From Sodiomyces alkalinus F11 (lineage: Eukaryota; Ascomycota; Sordariomycetes; Glomerellales; Plectosphaerellaceae): a stretch of 64,000 nt of DNA. The translations under genes were made by a program, and so were the position numbers. The notes under the pieces are model-generated. The model ran no database searches, was not told the DNA's origin, and saw only the letters and a list, made by a program, of their open reading frames with translations. The stretch covers positions 556,313-620,312 of the forward strand of contig NW_021167091.1 in assembly GCF_003711515.1 (NCBI RefSeq), in the 5' to 3' direction. Shown in pieces: positions 12,611 through 24,100 of this stretch (position 1 is the first letter of the stretch; each line of letters starts with the position of its first letter).

Positions 12611-14280
12611 TATCGGGATAAGGGCCCTATAAGCCGGGACCCTAGCGGTATCGACGCGGTATTATTATGGTACCGGCTAATTCTTATCGTTTATACCTCC
12701 CTCGGAGGTATTAACGCTACTTTCGATATACTTAAGGCCCTACTAAGCTTAGTTAGCTAACTAATACCGGTAAAAGGCCGTAACGGGACTAAGGGGGAGC
12801 TACTTATAAGGTAATCCAGGAGTAAATCTATCTTACCCTTTAATCGCCTTATCTAATAAGATAACTCCTATACCTCCGCTAGTACGGTACCGCCGCGATT
12901 ATAACTAGAAAGTAATACCTAGTTTATGGCCCCGGCTAAAAGACTAAGACGCTGTCCCTAGGCGCTCCTTAGCCTATAGCTTATTAGTGCGGGACTACCA
13001 CGGTACTAATAGGAGATACTTATAGCAGTAACACCCTTACTACCGGCGGCCTTTACCGCTATATATAATGTATAGACGTCTATAAGACGTTATTACTGCT
13101 TCTTAGTAGCGGGGGGACTTATTAAGAAGATTAGAACCCGTTACCGCGGTATACCTATAATACTATAGGGGCACTAGCACGACTTATATCCTTATATAGA
13201 CGCTGACTAGCAGTATACTAAAATTAGGCCGTACCCGTGCCTATAGTGTTAGAATAGGCTTCCACGTTATCCGGGTATATACCTAGACGCTTACTATAAC
13301 GGATATAACTACCCTATATTAGCCACTACGACACCGCCTTAATACTACTAGGGTCTATATATAGCATAACACGAATCGCGCCCTTTTCGTAGCGACTACG
13401 ACTATTATTAGTATTATTATTATTAGGGGAAGATATTTACGACTATTAGCACGCTACCGCTAAGGCACTACTACGCTATAAAGAAAACTTATATTATACT
13501 ACTACTATTAATTACTTATTTATATATATAAATCGACGCTATACTCCCCAGTTAACTCCATGCCACTACGTTACCGCGACGCTACCTATAAAGCACTTAG
13601 AGTAAAAATATAATAGGAAAATAATACGAAAACTAAAGGGCTTCACTAATTAGTATAAAGCCGTAACGATAAGCCTATAGAACCGTAAACGGGAGCCGAT
13701 TAGGAGGAAACCTATAACGAACTCGTTAGCGTTATAGAAGGAAGAGGGAGAAATAAGACACGAAGGCCTCACGGGATATTCACTATCTAATTTTTTATAA
13801 TAGGGTAAAGCCCTATCCTCCCTACCCACCGCCGGATATAGCAGGAACCTACCTAAGGGAGGCAGGAGGCGCCCGCCTTCCTTACTCTCTTTATTAACCG
13901 AATAGAAGGAATAAAAAGTATAATCCTTAAGGGACGTAAGGAGGCCGAGGCTAAAGGGCCGTAGCCGCTGTATAGCGGAAGCGCGGCAGCGCCCCCTTAG
14001 CCCCCGCTCTACCGATAGCGATTAGCTTAGGCTAACCTAACCTAACCACTAGCCTACTATACTTCCCGTTAGCTACGAGCCTAGAGGTGTAATCTAGATA
14101 TATAGCAGGGACGAACCGGGGCTATATCGGCCCCGTAGCGGCACTACTCCACTTAAGGAAGAGTATAGAGGTTTTCCCCGGGTTTTCCCCTCTATAACCA
14201 CCCGGCAAGGACTATATAGCCTAAAAAGGCTCCTATAGATTAACTAGGATAGCGGAGTAAGATCGATAATAATAATAATA
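12611..14280 (+). other. LINE A1 3' UTR and (TAA)n tail
   Basis: About 1.65 kb of non-coding sequence after ORF2, present in all LINE A copies and usable as a family marker. It contains the conserved stretch around AGGTTTTCCCC (near 14170) and ends with GGAGTAAGATC followed by TAA repeats. Short ORFs here are chance readings. Confidence 0.7.
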
Positions 14281-16294
14281 ATAATCCTCTAGGTATTACT
14301 ACTAACATAGTTAATTTTCACCCTTAAACGCTATTAGAGCAGAATACCACAAGGGAGGTAATAGCGGAGGCTACTACTATTACGGCCACTACGGTTATCG
14401 CCGCTATTACTGCTATTACTTCTAGGGGGGTGGATAGAGGTATAGGTTTAATAACCACTATAGAACCTGTAGAGGAATAATAATAGCAGGAAGATTAACC
14501 TGCTAATTAGGAGGCATAGGAGGCACGTGGAATAGGGTAAATAAGCCCTATAACGCCTTCCACGCTTCCGGCGGCACCTGCTTTAATAACGCCTTCTATA
14601 ATTACACCTATAATTACTCCTCTAATAACCATAAACGGCCCTCCTATACCATTAGCCGGAACTACGGATCTGCCGCCTATTTTTAAACGGCCTAACGATA
14701 CCGAAGATTAATCTAACGATACGGTCGTAACCGGCGATACCGTCATAATAGGATTATTATCCCCTGACTAATCGGTTCTTGACGAGGAATTAACCACTAC
14801 CACTACCATCGCCGTTATTCCGGTATCTACGGCTCCTACTACGGCTGAGTTTCCTTAAACCTCTTCTTCCACTACTACTACTAACTATCCTTCCTCTTCC
14901 TGTAGTAGAAGAAGCCGCCCTCCTATTATTCCGACGGCCGCTGCCGACCGGCCTGCCTATAGTAGGCGTCTAACCGACCGTTATACCCCTCCTTCCTTTT
15001 AAACCTTCTATAACTAGATTAAGGTACCGAAGAAGCCGCTACTACGCCGCGATATACCTAAGGAACCTCTAAACTAGTCTTAACTACTAAAGAGTCCCTA
15101 TAAATTAGAATAGATTAAGGCCGCCTTATAAGAGGTCGGCACGCTTAGGTTAATAGGCACCTTTGAACGGTGAGAATAGTCCTACTAATAGGGGTATAGC
15201 TTAGGATTACCTGAATTAGTTCTAAGGCTACTAGACCTTGAATAAGTTTTTAAGTATAAGGTTAATCCTACTAGTTATATTGATAAGTTTGAGGCATGCC
15301 TATACGTTTAAAGGGATTAATAACTAAATAACCACCTTAACGCCTATACCTCCACCCTTACTAGAAGGACCTTTAGGTCCCTGATAGGTATTATAGCCTA
15401 TTTCGATCTTAAGACTCGGTAACTTACCGCCGTTAACGTATTTACTAATACCCTGCTGAACAAGGAAATCTATATTAAAGACCCTCCTGGGTAGTAGTTA
15501 CTCTAGTTAGCTACGGGCCTTAAAGCCGATAATTAACTCGAGGACCTTGTAAAGTAATACCCTCCTATATAAGGTAGAGGGATCTAACGGCTACGCCGGG
15601 CATTATATAGCCTACGGCGTTCCCTAGAGCTATAGCACTAATAGCTCTTTTCCGTACTAGTTCCTTAGAATCCGCGTGGGACGCGATCATTAATACTGTA
15701 AGCTATAGTTATCGCTTAATGACTATATCACTAATAAGATAAAGGCGTTATAGGTGGATTATAGAGGTCGTAGGGTTAAAAGCCCGCTTCCTTATCCTAA
15801 CGTCTTAGAACCCTCTACCGACTAATAAGCCTCCGAAGAATTAATTTATATATATCTTCGGAAGGTCGGTTCTATTAACTACACCGCTTATTAGCTAAAC
15901 ACGGCCCGATATCTCTAAAGCCGCTTCGAGGCTTACCGAATTCAGCACTAACCCTTTAAAATAGTATCACGAAGCTGCCGATAAGTCCTTAAAGTATCTC
16001 GGCTCGATAAGGACCCTATACCTTTACTTCAGACCACGTAAAGACCACTAAAAGCCTATACTCTTCTATACCTCTAACGCCGCCTTCGCGGATAATCGTA
16101 AGACCAGGTATACCTTATAAGGTTACACGACCCTCCTCTTTAGGAGTCCTATAGACTAGAAGGCTAATAAGTACATAAGGGTTATGACCTCTAGTACGAA
16201 AGCCGAGCTTATAGCACTCTTTACTGCTACTAGGTAGTATATCGCGATAAGGCGTTTAACAAAGGACCTTACCCTTACCTTTAAGGAGGAACTA
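14281..16294 (+). pseudogene. Copia copy 2, right segment of pol, with deletion of the RT core
   Basis: Continuation of the Copia copy 2 polyprotein after LINE A1. It runs parallel to copy 1 (about 1207 to 3415). At 15660/15661 it lacks 185 bp present in copy 1 (2614-2798), which in copy 1 include the YVDD catalytic site. It breaks off near 16294 at the start of LINE B, so the RNase H end, polypurine tract and 3' LTR are missing here. Heavily RIP-mutated. Confidence 0.8.
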
Positions 16295-16442
16295 TATCCT
16301 TCTTATAACTTATATAGGGGGACCTACGTTTTACACGCAAACGCCCTAAACCACTTAAAACCTATATCAATCGATAGCTCTTTTCAAGCTCTATACGCCT
16401 ATCTATAGCCCTATACCGCGCAGGCGCTAATTTAGGCGTATT

Positions 16443-18140
16443 ATGAGTGCGAAAATGCCTGGAAACGGGTATGCTCCCCCCGCGTGCGGGGGAAAAGTCT
16501 AACATAGCCCGTACGCCCACGCTAACAAAGCAGCAGGCTTAGCCGCGCAGAGGCGCACCCCCGACCCCCACCCAACCACAACACCACAAACAACAACCCA
16601 CTAGCCATAACGCTAGCCAAAATAACGCCCCTAACGCCCCTAACGCCCCCCCTAACGCCCCCCCTAACGCCCCTATAACTATAAAGGGCCTAGGGGAGGT
16701 AGATATAGGTAATACCTCTAAAAATACAGAGGATTTAACCCTCGCTACGCCTTTAAAATCGAAAAGGCACCTTAGCCCTTCCACACCTACCCCTAGACGT
16801 TTTTCTAGGACCCGAATCGAATCCCCCTCGGACTCGGAAGCCGAAAGCGCTTTCGAAACGCGCTCTAGGGCCCCCCCTGCTTCTAGGGCCCCCCTACTAA
16901 AAAGCCGAGCCTTTTAGGCTCTAAATAGGCTAAAAAAACGCCCGGAACAGCTAAAGCCCCTAGAGAAACCTCGGCTAAGCCCTAGAAGTCGACCAGTTTG
17001 GCTAATAAGGCACAGGCTAAGGAACTACTCTAAGAGGCTCTTTAGCTACTTTAACAGGCCTATACCCTTAACCCTGCCCCTAAGATTAAAGCCCTATCCG
17101 TAGGGCTTAAATATGCTATCGACGGAGTTCTAAAGGCCCCCTAGCCTCCTATACTCGAATAGAAGGTCGATAAACTAGCCTAGGTAGTTCGTAGGCTTAC
17201 AGAACAGCCTAAACCCCTTTATAGCGAGGCTATAAATGGAAAAAAAGGCCCTACAGCACCCCAGGCCCCTATTTTAGAGGCCCTAGCACCTATAGCCTAG
17301 GCCTAGACCCCCCTAGCACCCCTCCCCACAGACCCTAAAAAGGTCCCTAAGGTTATCCTTTAACCTACGGCAGGGGCAGCGATTCCTAAGGATAACTTCG
17401 ACCCCCTCGCGCTTCGGAATAAGCTTAATAAGGCCCTAAAATTCCCTATAGTTACGGCTATTATCCGGTCGACTAACAGGAACCTTATTTTAACCACGGG
17501 ACCGAATTATAGCGTTTAATAGCTCCTAGACTCGTAGAATTAGTGGTTTAAAGAGCTAAACCTCCCTCTCTAGCCCCCTTAGCCTATAGGCGACTGGTTT
17601 AAGCTTATTATTAAATAGGTGCCTTCTAGAGCCTTTAGGGACGGCGATACCCCTTTACCCGGCCCCTCCGAGCCGCCGTAAAAGGCCCTTAACCAAAGCC
17701 TACAACAGGGCCTAGGTCTATAAGACCTAGCCACTAAAATCGGCACCTTTAACCCTATTAGGGTAGTAGGGAAGCCTCGGTGGCTAGGGGCTCCAAACGC
17801 GTTTTACGATATAATAGGTATTTCTATGCCCTCTACTAAAAAATAGAAGTACTACCTAAAACAAGGGCTCTATATAGCCGGCTAGCGGCTAAAAGTCTAT
17901 AAATATAAGCCTCTGACCCCTAGAACCCAGTGCTCTAACTACTAGAAATTCGGGTATACCCGAGGGACCTATAAAGGCCTAGTTTCCTGCCCTATCTATG
18001 CCGTTAAAGGCTATAGGGAGGAATACCACTACTATAACGAGTATAAAGAATACGGAGACTACGAGCATAAGACCTATAAGTGCTATAACTACGAGGGAGA
18101 TTACCCCCCCTTTAGCAGGGACTATAAGGTCTTCTAAGCT
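16443..18140 (+). pseudogene. LINE B ORF1 (gag-like, zinc knuckles), broken by Gln-to-stop changes
   Basis: Starting at ATG 16443 one frame reads through to about 18140 if TAA/TAG codons are taken as former glutamines. The N-terminal part is Pro/Thr/Gln-rich and includes a small tandem repeat (16622-16674). A charged middle part follows. Around 17928-18120 a zinc-knuckle region is visible (Gln-Cys-Ser-Asn-Tyr…Phe-Gly-Tyr…Gly-Thr-Tyr), with several Cys/His positions changed to Tyr. A second frame is open from 16544 to 16915 and could be mistaken for the true one; the knuckle-bearing frame is preferred. Expected role: RNA binding and chaperoning of the LINE transcript. Confidence 0.65.
16622..16674 (+). 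repeat. Short tandem repeat in LINE B ORF1
   Basis: Five units of AACGCCCCT or AACGCCCCCCCT (9 or 12 bp), so unit changes keep the reading frame. The units contain CCCTAAC, similar to telomere repeats, but the periodicity of 9/12 and the coding context argue for a protein repeat. Confidence 0.75.
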
Positions 18141-18184
18141 ATAAAACCTTAATTCTATTTCTATAAATAAAGGGCCTTATAGTT

Positions 18185-20979
18185 TTGAAGATATCCGGTT
18201 TATTTAATATAACGTCGATAAACAGGCCCCGGCGTAAAAGGCTATCCTAAAACAGGCTTTAGGGGCTTCGGCTAATATAGATCTTATTCAGGAACTAGCC
18301 TATATCTCGATACTAGAAGGGTAGTTCATTCGGAACTACCCTGCTTTCTACACCGTTACGCCTATATCCTAAAAAACCCAGTTCTTCCCTATTAAGCCTA
18401 GGGTCCTTACTTATATAAGAAAGGGCTCTAGTATCGATTTTTCACACCGCGATACCCTTCTAGACGATAGAAACGCGTAGATTATAGAGGTTTATTATCT
18501 ATAGACCTTTTATATTCTATATATCTATAATCAGATCGAACAGGACCCCGAAACGACAGGCTAAGGGCGGCCCCCTAGCCCTACCCCTTCTACCTCTTCC
18601 ACTTCTTCTTCTTCTTCTTCTTTCCCCTCCTTTTTAGGCCTTAGAAGCCGGCCCTGGACCAAGGATCGAGTACTATAGGGCCTATAGGTCCCTAAGTCTA
18701 CCCTTATTATAGGGGACTTTAATAGAAACCACTAATAGTAAAACGGAGCTACTACGAACTAAGCTTCTATTAGGGCCTAGGCTCTAGTAGACTAGTTAGA
18801 TAGCCTTAGAGCTATCTATTTAGTGGATTCTAAAGAAGTTAACCTAAACGGGGGGACCTTTCTTAGGTCTAATCTTCGTTAAGAGTCGGTTATAGACCTA
18901 GCCTTTTACACGCCCGGCTTTAATCGTCTCCGCTTCGATAAGTAAGAATATATCGAAAACACTACCTCTCTACACCACGCTATCCTCCTTTCAGCTACTA
19001 TTTTAGGCTCTAAAGGTCCTATAAATAAGTCCCTCCCGCCGGCCTATAACTATAAGCTAGCAGATTAGGACCTGTTTTCTAGTACCCTAAAGAGCCTAGA
19101 ACCTAACCTCGACCAGGATATTTAATAGGCTATTAACGCCTCGGACTAGGATTCTTTAGGCCGCTGCCTTTCGGATACTATAACCCTAGCGCTTAAGGCT
19201 TTAGTGCCTAAGCTATAGGTAGTAGGGCGTTCGAAGACGTGGTGGACTAAAGAGCTAAAGGCCCTGCGAAAATCAGCTAACAGGGCCTTTAGGGCGTTTC
19301 GAAAGGCAAAAAAGGGGGTATTAGCCTCCTAGGCGCCTATAGAAGCCTTCTGGAAAGAAGCTCGAAACGCCTATTATCGGGCGGTTAAAACAGCAAAAAA
19401 CGACTATTAGGAGGCCTTCCTAGCCCACGCCGAAGGCCCTGAAATCTTTAAGGCCTATAACTATACGAAAAGCGGCCTTAACGCGAAAATCCCCCCGATT
19501 TAAACGCCTACGAAGCAGAAGGCCTACGCCTTTAAAGATAAATACAACGCCCTACTTCACACCCTTTTTCCAACACCTTCTTCTTCCTTTTCTTCTTCTT
19601 CTTCCGCCACCGACGCCCCTAAAGCCCCTATATCTACAGGCCCTTTAGGGGGCCTAGGCCCCTCCTACCCTTCGAACGGCCCCTAGAGCCTGACTAGATC
19701 ACGCAGTAAAGGCCTTAGAAGACCGTGGGAGTAGCCTAGCCTCTAGGCTACCAAACTATAGCGTGCTATATTCGGAGCTACTAAGGGAAAAGCCCTAAGG
19801 CCTAATAGGATTAGTCTAGAACCGATCCAGCAGGCCTATAAGGTTATCCCCGGGTCCTTTTTGTAAGCCTTTTCAGCACTATTTATAGCAGGCCACTACC
19901 CTACCTACTAGAAAGAAGCCTTAGGGGTCGTTTTACCGAAGTCGGGAAAGAAGGACTATTCTAATCCTAAGTCTTACAGGATTATAGCCCCTCTAAACTG
20001 CCTAGGTAAAGTCCTCGAAAGGCTTATAGCTACTAGGCTTAGCTTTATAGCTAATACCCGCGATAACCTTCTACACCCTAGTTAAATAGGGGGGAAAAAA
20101 CAACGCTTTACTATCGATATAGCCCTTCTCCTCCTCCACTATATCCAAACACAGCGTAAATCACGTTAAAATCCTATAATTTCTACGCTATTTTTAGACA
20201 TTAAAGGAGCCTTTAATCACGTCGCCCGTCCCTAGCTACTTAGGACCCTTCAGGAACTCTAACTACCCTTAAACCTGGTTAAATAGATAGCCTCCAGAAA
20301 ACAGGCGAATCTAACTAGCCTTTGAGGGATAGGTCTAGCAGCCTACCCCCTTAAATATAGGGGTTCTATAAGGCTCCCCGGTTTCCTCTATCCTTTTCCT
20401 AATTTACATTAGAAAGGTTATAACGGGACCGGATTTTCAGGGTCTTTAGTTATCCTATATCGACGATTTTCAGCTATCTATAGCGTCTACGTCGACTAGG
20501 AAAAACTATAAAACCCTACAAAAAGCCGTAGCCTCCCTTTTCGACGCAGCAAATATTAACTAAGTCCTCTTCCACCCTACAAAAACAGAGCTTATTCACT
20601 TCCATCGAAGACGCTCTAAAAAAGACACTCCGGTTATTATAGGGGGGCACCTAGTTAAACCCGCGCTAGGTGCTATTAGGTGGCTAGGGGTCTAGTTTAA
20701 TCCTAGGCTATCCTTTAAACCCTATATCGAAAAACGACTAAATTCGGCTTTAGGGGCCTTAAACAGGCTATACAGGCTAGCTAGCTCGCAGAGAGGTCTT
20801 TCCTTTAAGGCTCTACGGCAGCTATATATAGCCTATATAGCCTCTTTAGCTGATTTTAGCTCGTAGCTCTAGTAGGACCCTAAATGACCGAAAAAACACC
20901 TTATGGATCGCCTAGAACGATTATAGTACAGGGCCCTAGTCAGGGCCTTAGGTGCTTTTAGGGGGGCCCCTTTACGGCC
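18185..20979 (+). pseudogene. LINE B ORF2 (endonuclease-reverse transcriptase), C-terminally truncated
   Basis: The endonuclease domain starts near 18185 and shows Gly-Asp-Phe-Asn at 18712-18723. A Ser-rich low-complexity insert encoded by TCT/TTC repeats lies near 18590-18640, and another near 19570-19610. The reverse transcriptase runs from about 19900: a Leu-Asp-Ile-Lys-Gly-Ala-Phe motif near 20197 and an intact Tyr-Ile-Asp-Asp active site at 20456-20467. A typical post-RT motif (Arg-Leu-Glu-Arg-Leu…Arg-Ala-Leu) is near 20910-20945. Stops are mostly former Gln codons, with at least one frame change near 20330-20380. The gene ends at the Copia LTR junction. Confidence 0.75.
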
Positions 20980-21172
20980 TGTCAGCATATAAATAAGGTA
21001 CGTAGTAGATGTGTGTATGCATTGAAGAAGAGTAAAAGATACTCTGCGGAAATGTCTAACTATAAAGTAAAAGGAGGGGAAATTAATATGGATATATCGG
21101 TCGCAAGTACCCTATCCGTCTACAGAAATAGCGTAAGTCACACCCCGATAAGGTGGCTATAGGCATCTAATA
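20980..21172 (-). repeat. 3' LTR of Copia copy 3
   Basis: A 193-bp reverse complement of the LTR at 3971-4163; it begins TGTCAGCATAT and ends CATCTAATA (original TATCTGACA). Confidence 0.85.
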
Positions 21173-21186
21173 CACCCCCCCAGAAC
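21173..21186 (-). other. Polypurine tract of Copia copy 3
   Basis: CACCCCCCCAGAAC on the plus strand, the reverse complement of the tract at 3957-3970, directly against the 3' LTR. Confidence 0.7.
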
Positions 21187-24100
21187 TACAGGATTAATCC
21201 TGACTATTCTGCTTAATTAAAGCCGTAAATCTAGGGTAAAATAGAGGCCTAGATATTAATCCAACGGTTCAACGGCTTATTGAAAAGCGCGCTCTTTTTA
21301 TACCTAAAAACGTTAAAACAAGTGTAAAAACAGGTGGCTAAATTAACCCTAAAACCACGTTAAAAACGGGTGCCTAAATAATAATCTAAAGGGCACCAAA
21401 ACAACGGTCAATCTAGGCTATAGATTATAAACTTAGCACCGCGCCTCTTATAAATTGCCTTAAGCCCCCTGGCTTAGGACCTCTATCCCTAGCAGATATA
21501 TAAACGCCTTATATTTCTAGGGGGGAAATACCTTAGTTAGCCTATCCCTGACTATCTCTTAGGTCGAGATCCAGGCGATTAGGACCTTCTTCTATGAAAC
21601 GACCTATCGGATCTAAAAGGCGTGGATATCTAGATACTTTAATCTAGAGGTAACCTAAGGGCGTAGTGCCTTTAGTAAAATCCTTATTTAATCGTTATCG
21701 TAGTATATCGTTAAAGGCTTATTTTTAAAGCTTAAGGTTAGGTCGCGTATTAATCGCCTAATCGTGATATACTACCTAATAGTAGCAGAAAAGGCTATAA
21801 GCTCGGCTTTAGTACTACAGGTTATAACGCTTATTTACTTATTTACCTTCTAGTCTATAGGGTCACCGAATAATAATATAGTATAGCCTTAGGAACTATA
21901 CCGAGTCTCACGGTTATCCCTAAAGACTATATTAGAAGTATAGTAAAGTGCGTGCTATAAGTACTTATTACGTGGTCTAAAGTAAAGGCATAGGGACTTA
22001 GTGGAGGCGAGGTACTTTAAATACCTATCTATAATATCGTGATACTATTTTAACGGGTTAGTGTTAAATTCGGTAAGCCTTAAAGCGGCTTTAGATATAT
22101 TAGGCCGGGTCTAATAGGCGGCGTAATTAATAGGACCGAGCTTCCGTAGATATAGGTGGATTAACTCTGTAGAGGCTTATTAGTCGGTAGTAGTTCGTTC
22201 TAAAATATCAGGAAAAGGGAGAGGGCTTTTAACCCTACGCCTACTAAAGGGGAAATCTATCCCTAAAGCCTTAATCTTTTCGGTGATATAGTTCTCGAGT
22301 AAAAGCTAAAGCTGACGTTATTAGCGGTCTTAAACCACTCTAATCCCTAGGAACCACTTAAGTAGGCTAAGGTCCCTTACTTAAAAGTGCTGCTATATCC
22401 GTTATATAAGAGAATTAGCAGTAGATTAATATTCCTTCCTATAAATCAGAATAATATCGTCCACGTAGAAGAAGACGATCAGTTCTTTACTTTTAAAGAC
22501 CTAATCGTCTTTATTTAGTTACTTTAGGTCGCACTTACCTAAAACGGAAGAGAGCTATTTATGCTATAGCTTAGGGGAGCGATATAGGCTATATAACGCC
22601 CTGCGTAAGCGTTATATACCGCGCGAGGGTAATCGCTATCGCTTTAAAATAGCCTTAAGGTCCTTATCGCTCTTTATACCTTTTACTGCTTAAAGCAGCG
22701 GCTAGCTAGGTGGATCCTTAATATAAATCTCTTTGTTAAGGGTAGCGTTAGTGAAGGCGTTAACGGCATTAAGCTAACGAGTCTCTAGGTTAAAATAGGT
22801 AGTAATAGCTATTAACGACCTAAAGGTCCTGCCGGTAAGGGTGGAGGCGTACGCGTTAAGGTGGTTTTTAGGCTATTAATCGCCTCGTATATATAGCCTC
22901 GCCTTAAACTTACTAATATACCCTGACGGTTTAACCGTATACTTAAAGACCTATTTAAGGTTTAAGACACGTTGCCCACCCTAGGGCAGCTCTGCTACTT
23001 TAAAGGTGCCTATTAACCTAAGTGTATCCACCTCTTATACGGCTACCCTAAGCTAGTATAGCTTATAGGGGCTTTTTAGTATCCAAGACTAATTTAACGG
23101 TTCCTTAGGTATCTTACGGCGTAATAGCGGCTTTTTCGGCTTCTCGAAGGTATTATTATAATAGGAGATATAATCACCGTATCTAGAAGGAGGTCGGCGA
23201 TTACGAGTAGGCCGCCCTATAGGGGCAGGCGTTAAAGCCAAAGTAGGCGAACGGGAGGTTAGCCGTGAAGCAGGAATAGTAGTAGTAGTGGTAATTAGAC
23301 TTAGTTACTTATAGAGTGGATTAAGGAGTAGTAGTAGTAGTAATTACTTCTTTAAGAATAGATTAATCAGGCGATAATAATCCTATTCCGACGGTATTAT
23401 TAGTAGCCTCGCCTATAGCCTCCTTTAAGGTGGAGGAAGAACTAATAGCAGGAATAACGGCAGGAATAACGGCAGGTATAACGGTAGGCACCGTGCCTGC
23501 CGCGGCCGTGGTAGCCGTTCTATATAATGCCTCTTAGTTAGTAACCTATTAGTTTTTAGAGGCGTTTTCGGTGGTTTTTGCGTTAGTGGTAGTTTTTAAT
23601 CCTTTACCACGACCCCGGCTACCCCCCTAGATCTTAACGATTAAGGCTATTATTAACGCCTCCTATATAGTTCTAGAGGTATATTAGGCTACTCTCCCCT
23701 GTTTTTAGAAAGGACTGACTTATCGAACACGATATCCTTTATACGCAGGATCCTCCTTAATTTTAGCACCTAAATCCGAAAAATATTAGTGCCTTCGTAA
23801 CCGATTAAATAACCGATATATGCCCTTAGCGCGAGCTTTTTATTCTTATACCTCCCTCGCAGGTAGTTAGCAGTTAACGCGTACGCCTTATGACTATACC
23901 TCTTTAGGTACTTAATTAAGGGATTAGTTCCGACTATAAAGCTAATAATACCCTCTTTTTATAGCCACGCGTTTAATACTCCCTTAGGGGTTTACTAGCC
24001 TAGATCCCTGCGCGGAATCCGGTTACACAGGTAAATAGCTACTATAATAATCTCTAGCTATAAATCCTATTAAAAGCCTAAGGTATTTACTAATACCCTC

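Larger units (their letters stand above)
6791..14280 (+). mobile_element. LINE A1 (Tad1-like non-LTR retrotransposon), inserted in Copia copy 2
   Basis: About 7.0 kb of LINE sequence plus a 0.5-kb SINE. Order: 5' UTR, ORF1 with zinc knuckle, ORF2 with endonuclease and reverse transcriptase, a cysteine-rich C terminus, a 3' UTR of about 1.6 kb, and a (TAA)n tail at 14262-14280 instead of poly(A). It is bounded by a 13-bp target-site duplication. Other copies of the same family are at 26809 (3' part), 35874 (minus), 45138 (split by Gypsy), 62010 (minus, 3' UTR only) and 62612 (5' part). Copy A1 begins about 24 bp further 5' than A3, A4 and A6. All reading frames carry RIP stops. Placement in the Tad1 group rests on the two-ORF layout and endonuclease/RT motifs and is an inference. 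Confidence 0.85.
16295..20979 (+). mobile_element. LINE B, a second non-LTR retrotransposon family, 3' end missing
   Basis: Two consecutive reading frames (ORF1 with zinc knuckles, ORF2 with endonuclease and RT) unrelated in nucleotide sequence to LINE A. It is less RIP-worn than LINE A: many CAG codons survive and the RT active site is unmutated. It ends abruptly at 20979 against the LTR of Copia copy 3, shortly after the RT, so the 3' UTR and tail are absent. The 5' boundary is set by the loss of similarity between Copia copies 1 and 2 and is good to about 10 bp; the left flanking bases of the insertion show no recognisable duplication partner in the window. Confidence 0.8.

Noticed and set aside
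16539..16784. 81-codon minus-strand Gly/Leu/Ala-rich frame
   Set aside because: Antisense of the tandem repeat in LINE B ORF1; its repetitive composition reflects the repeat only.
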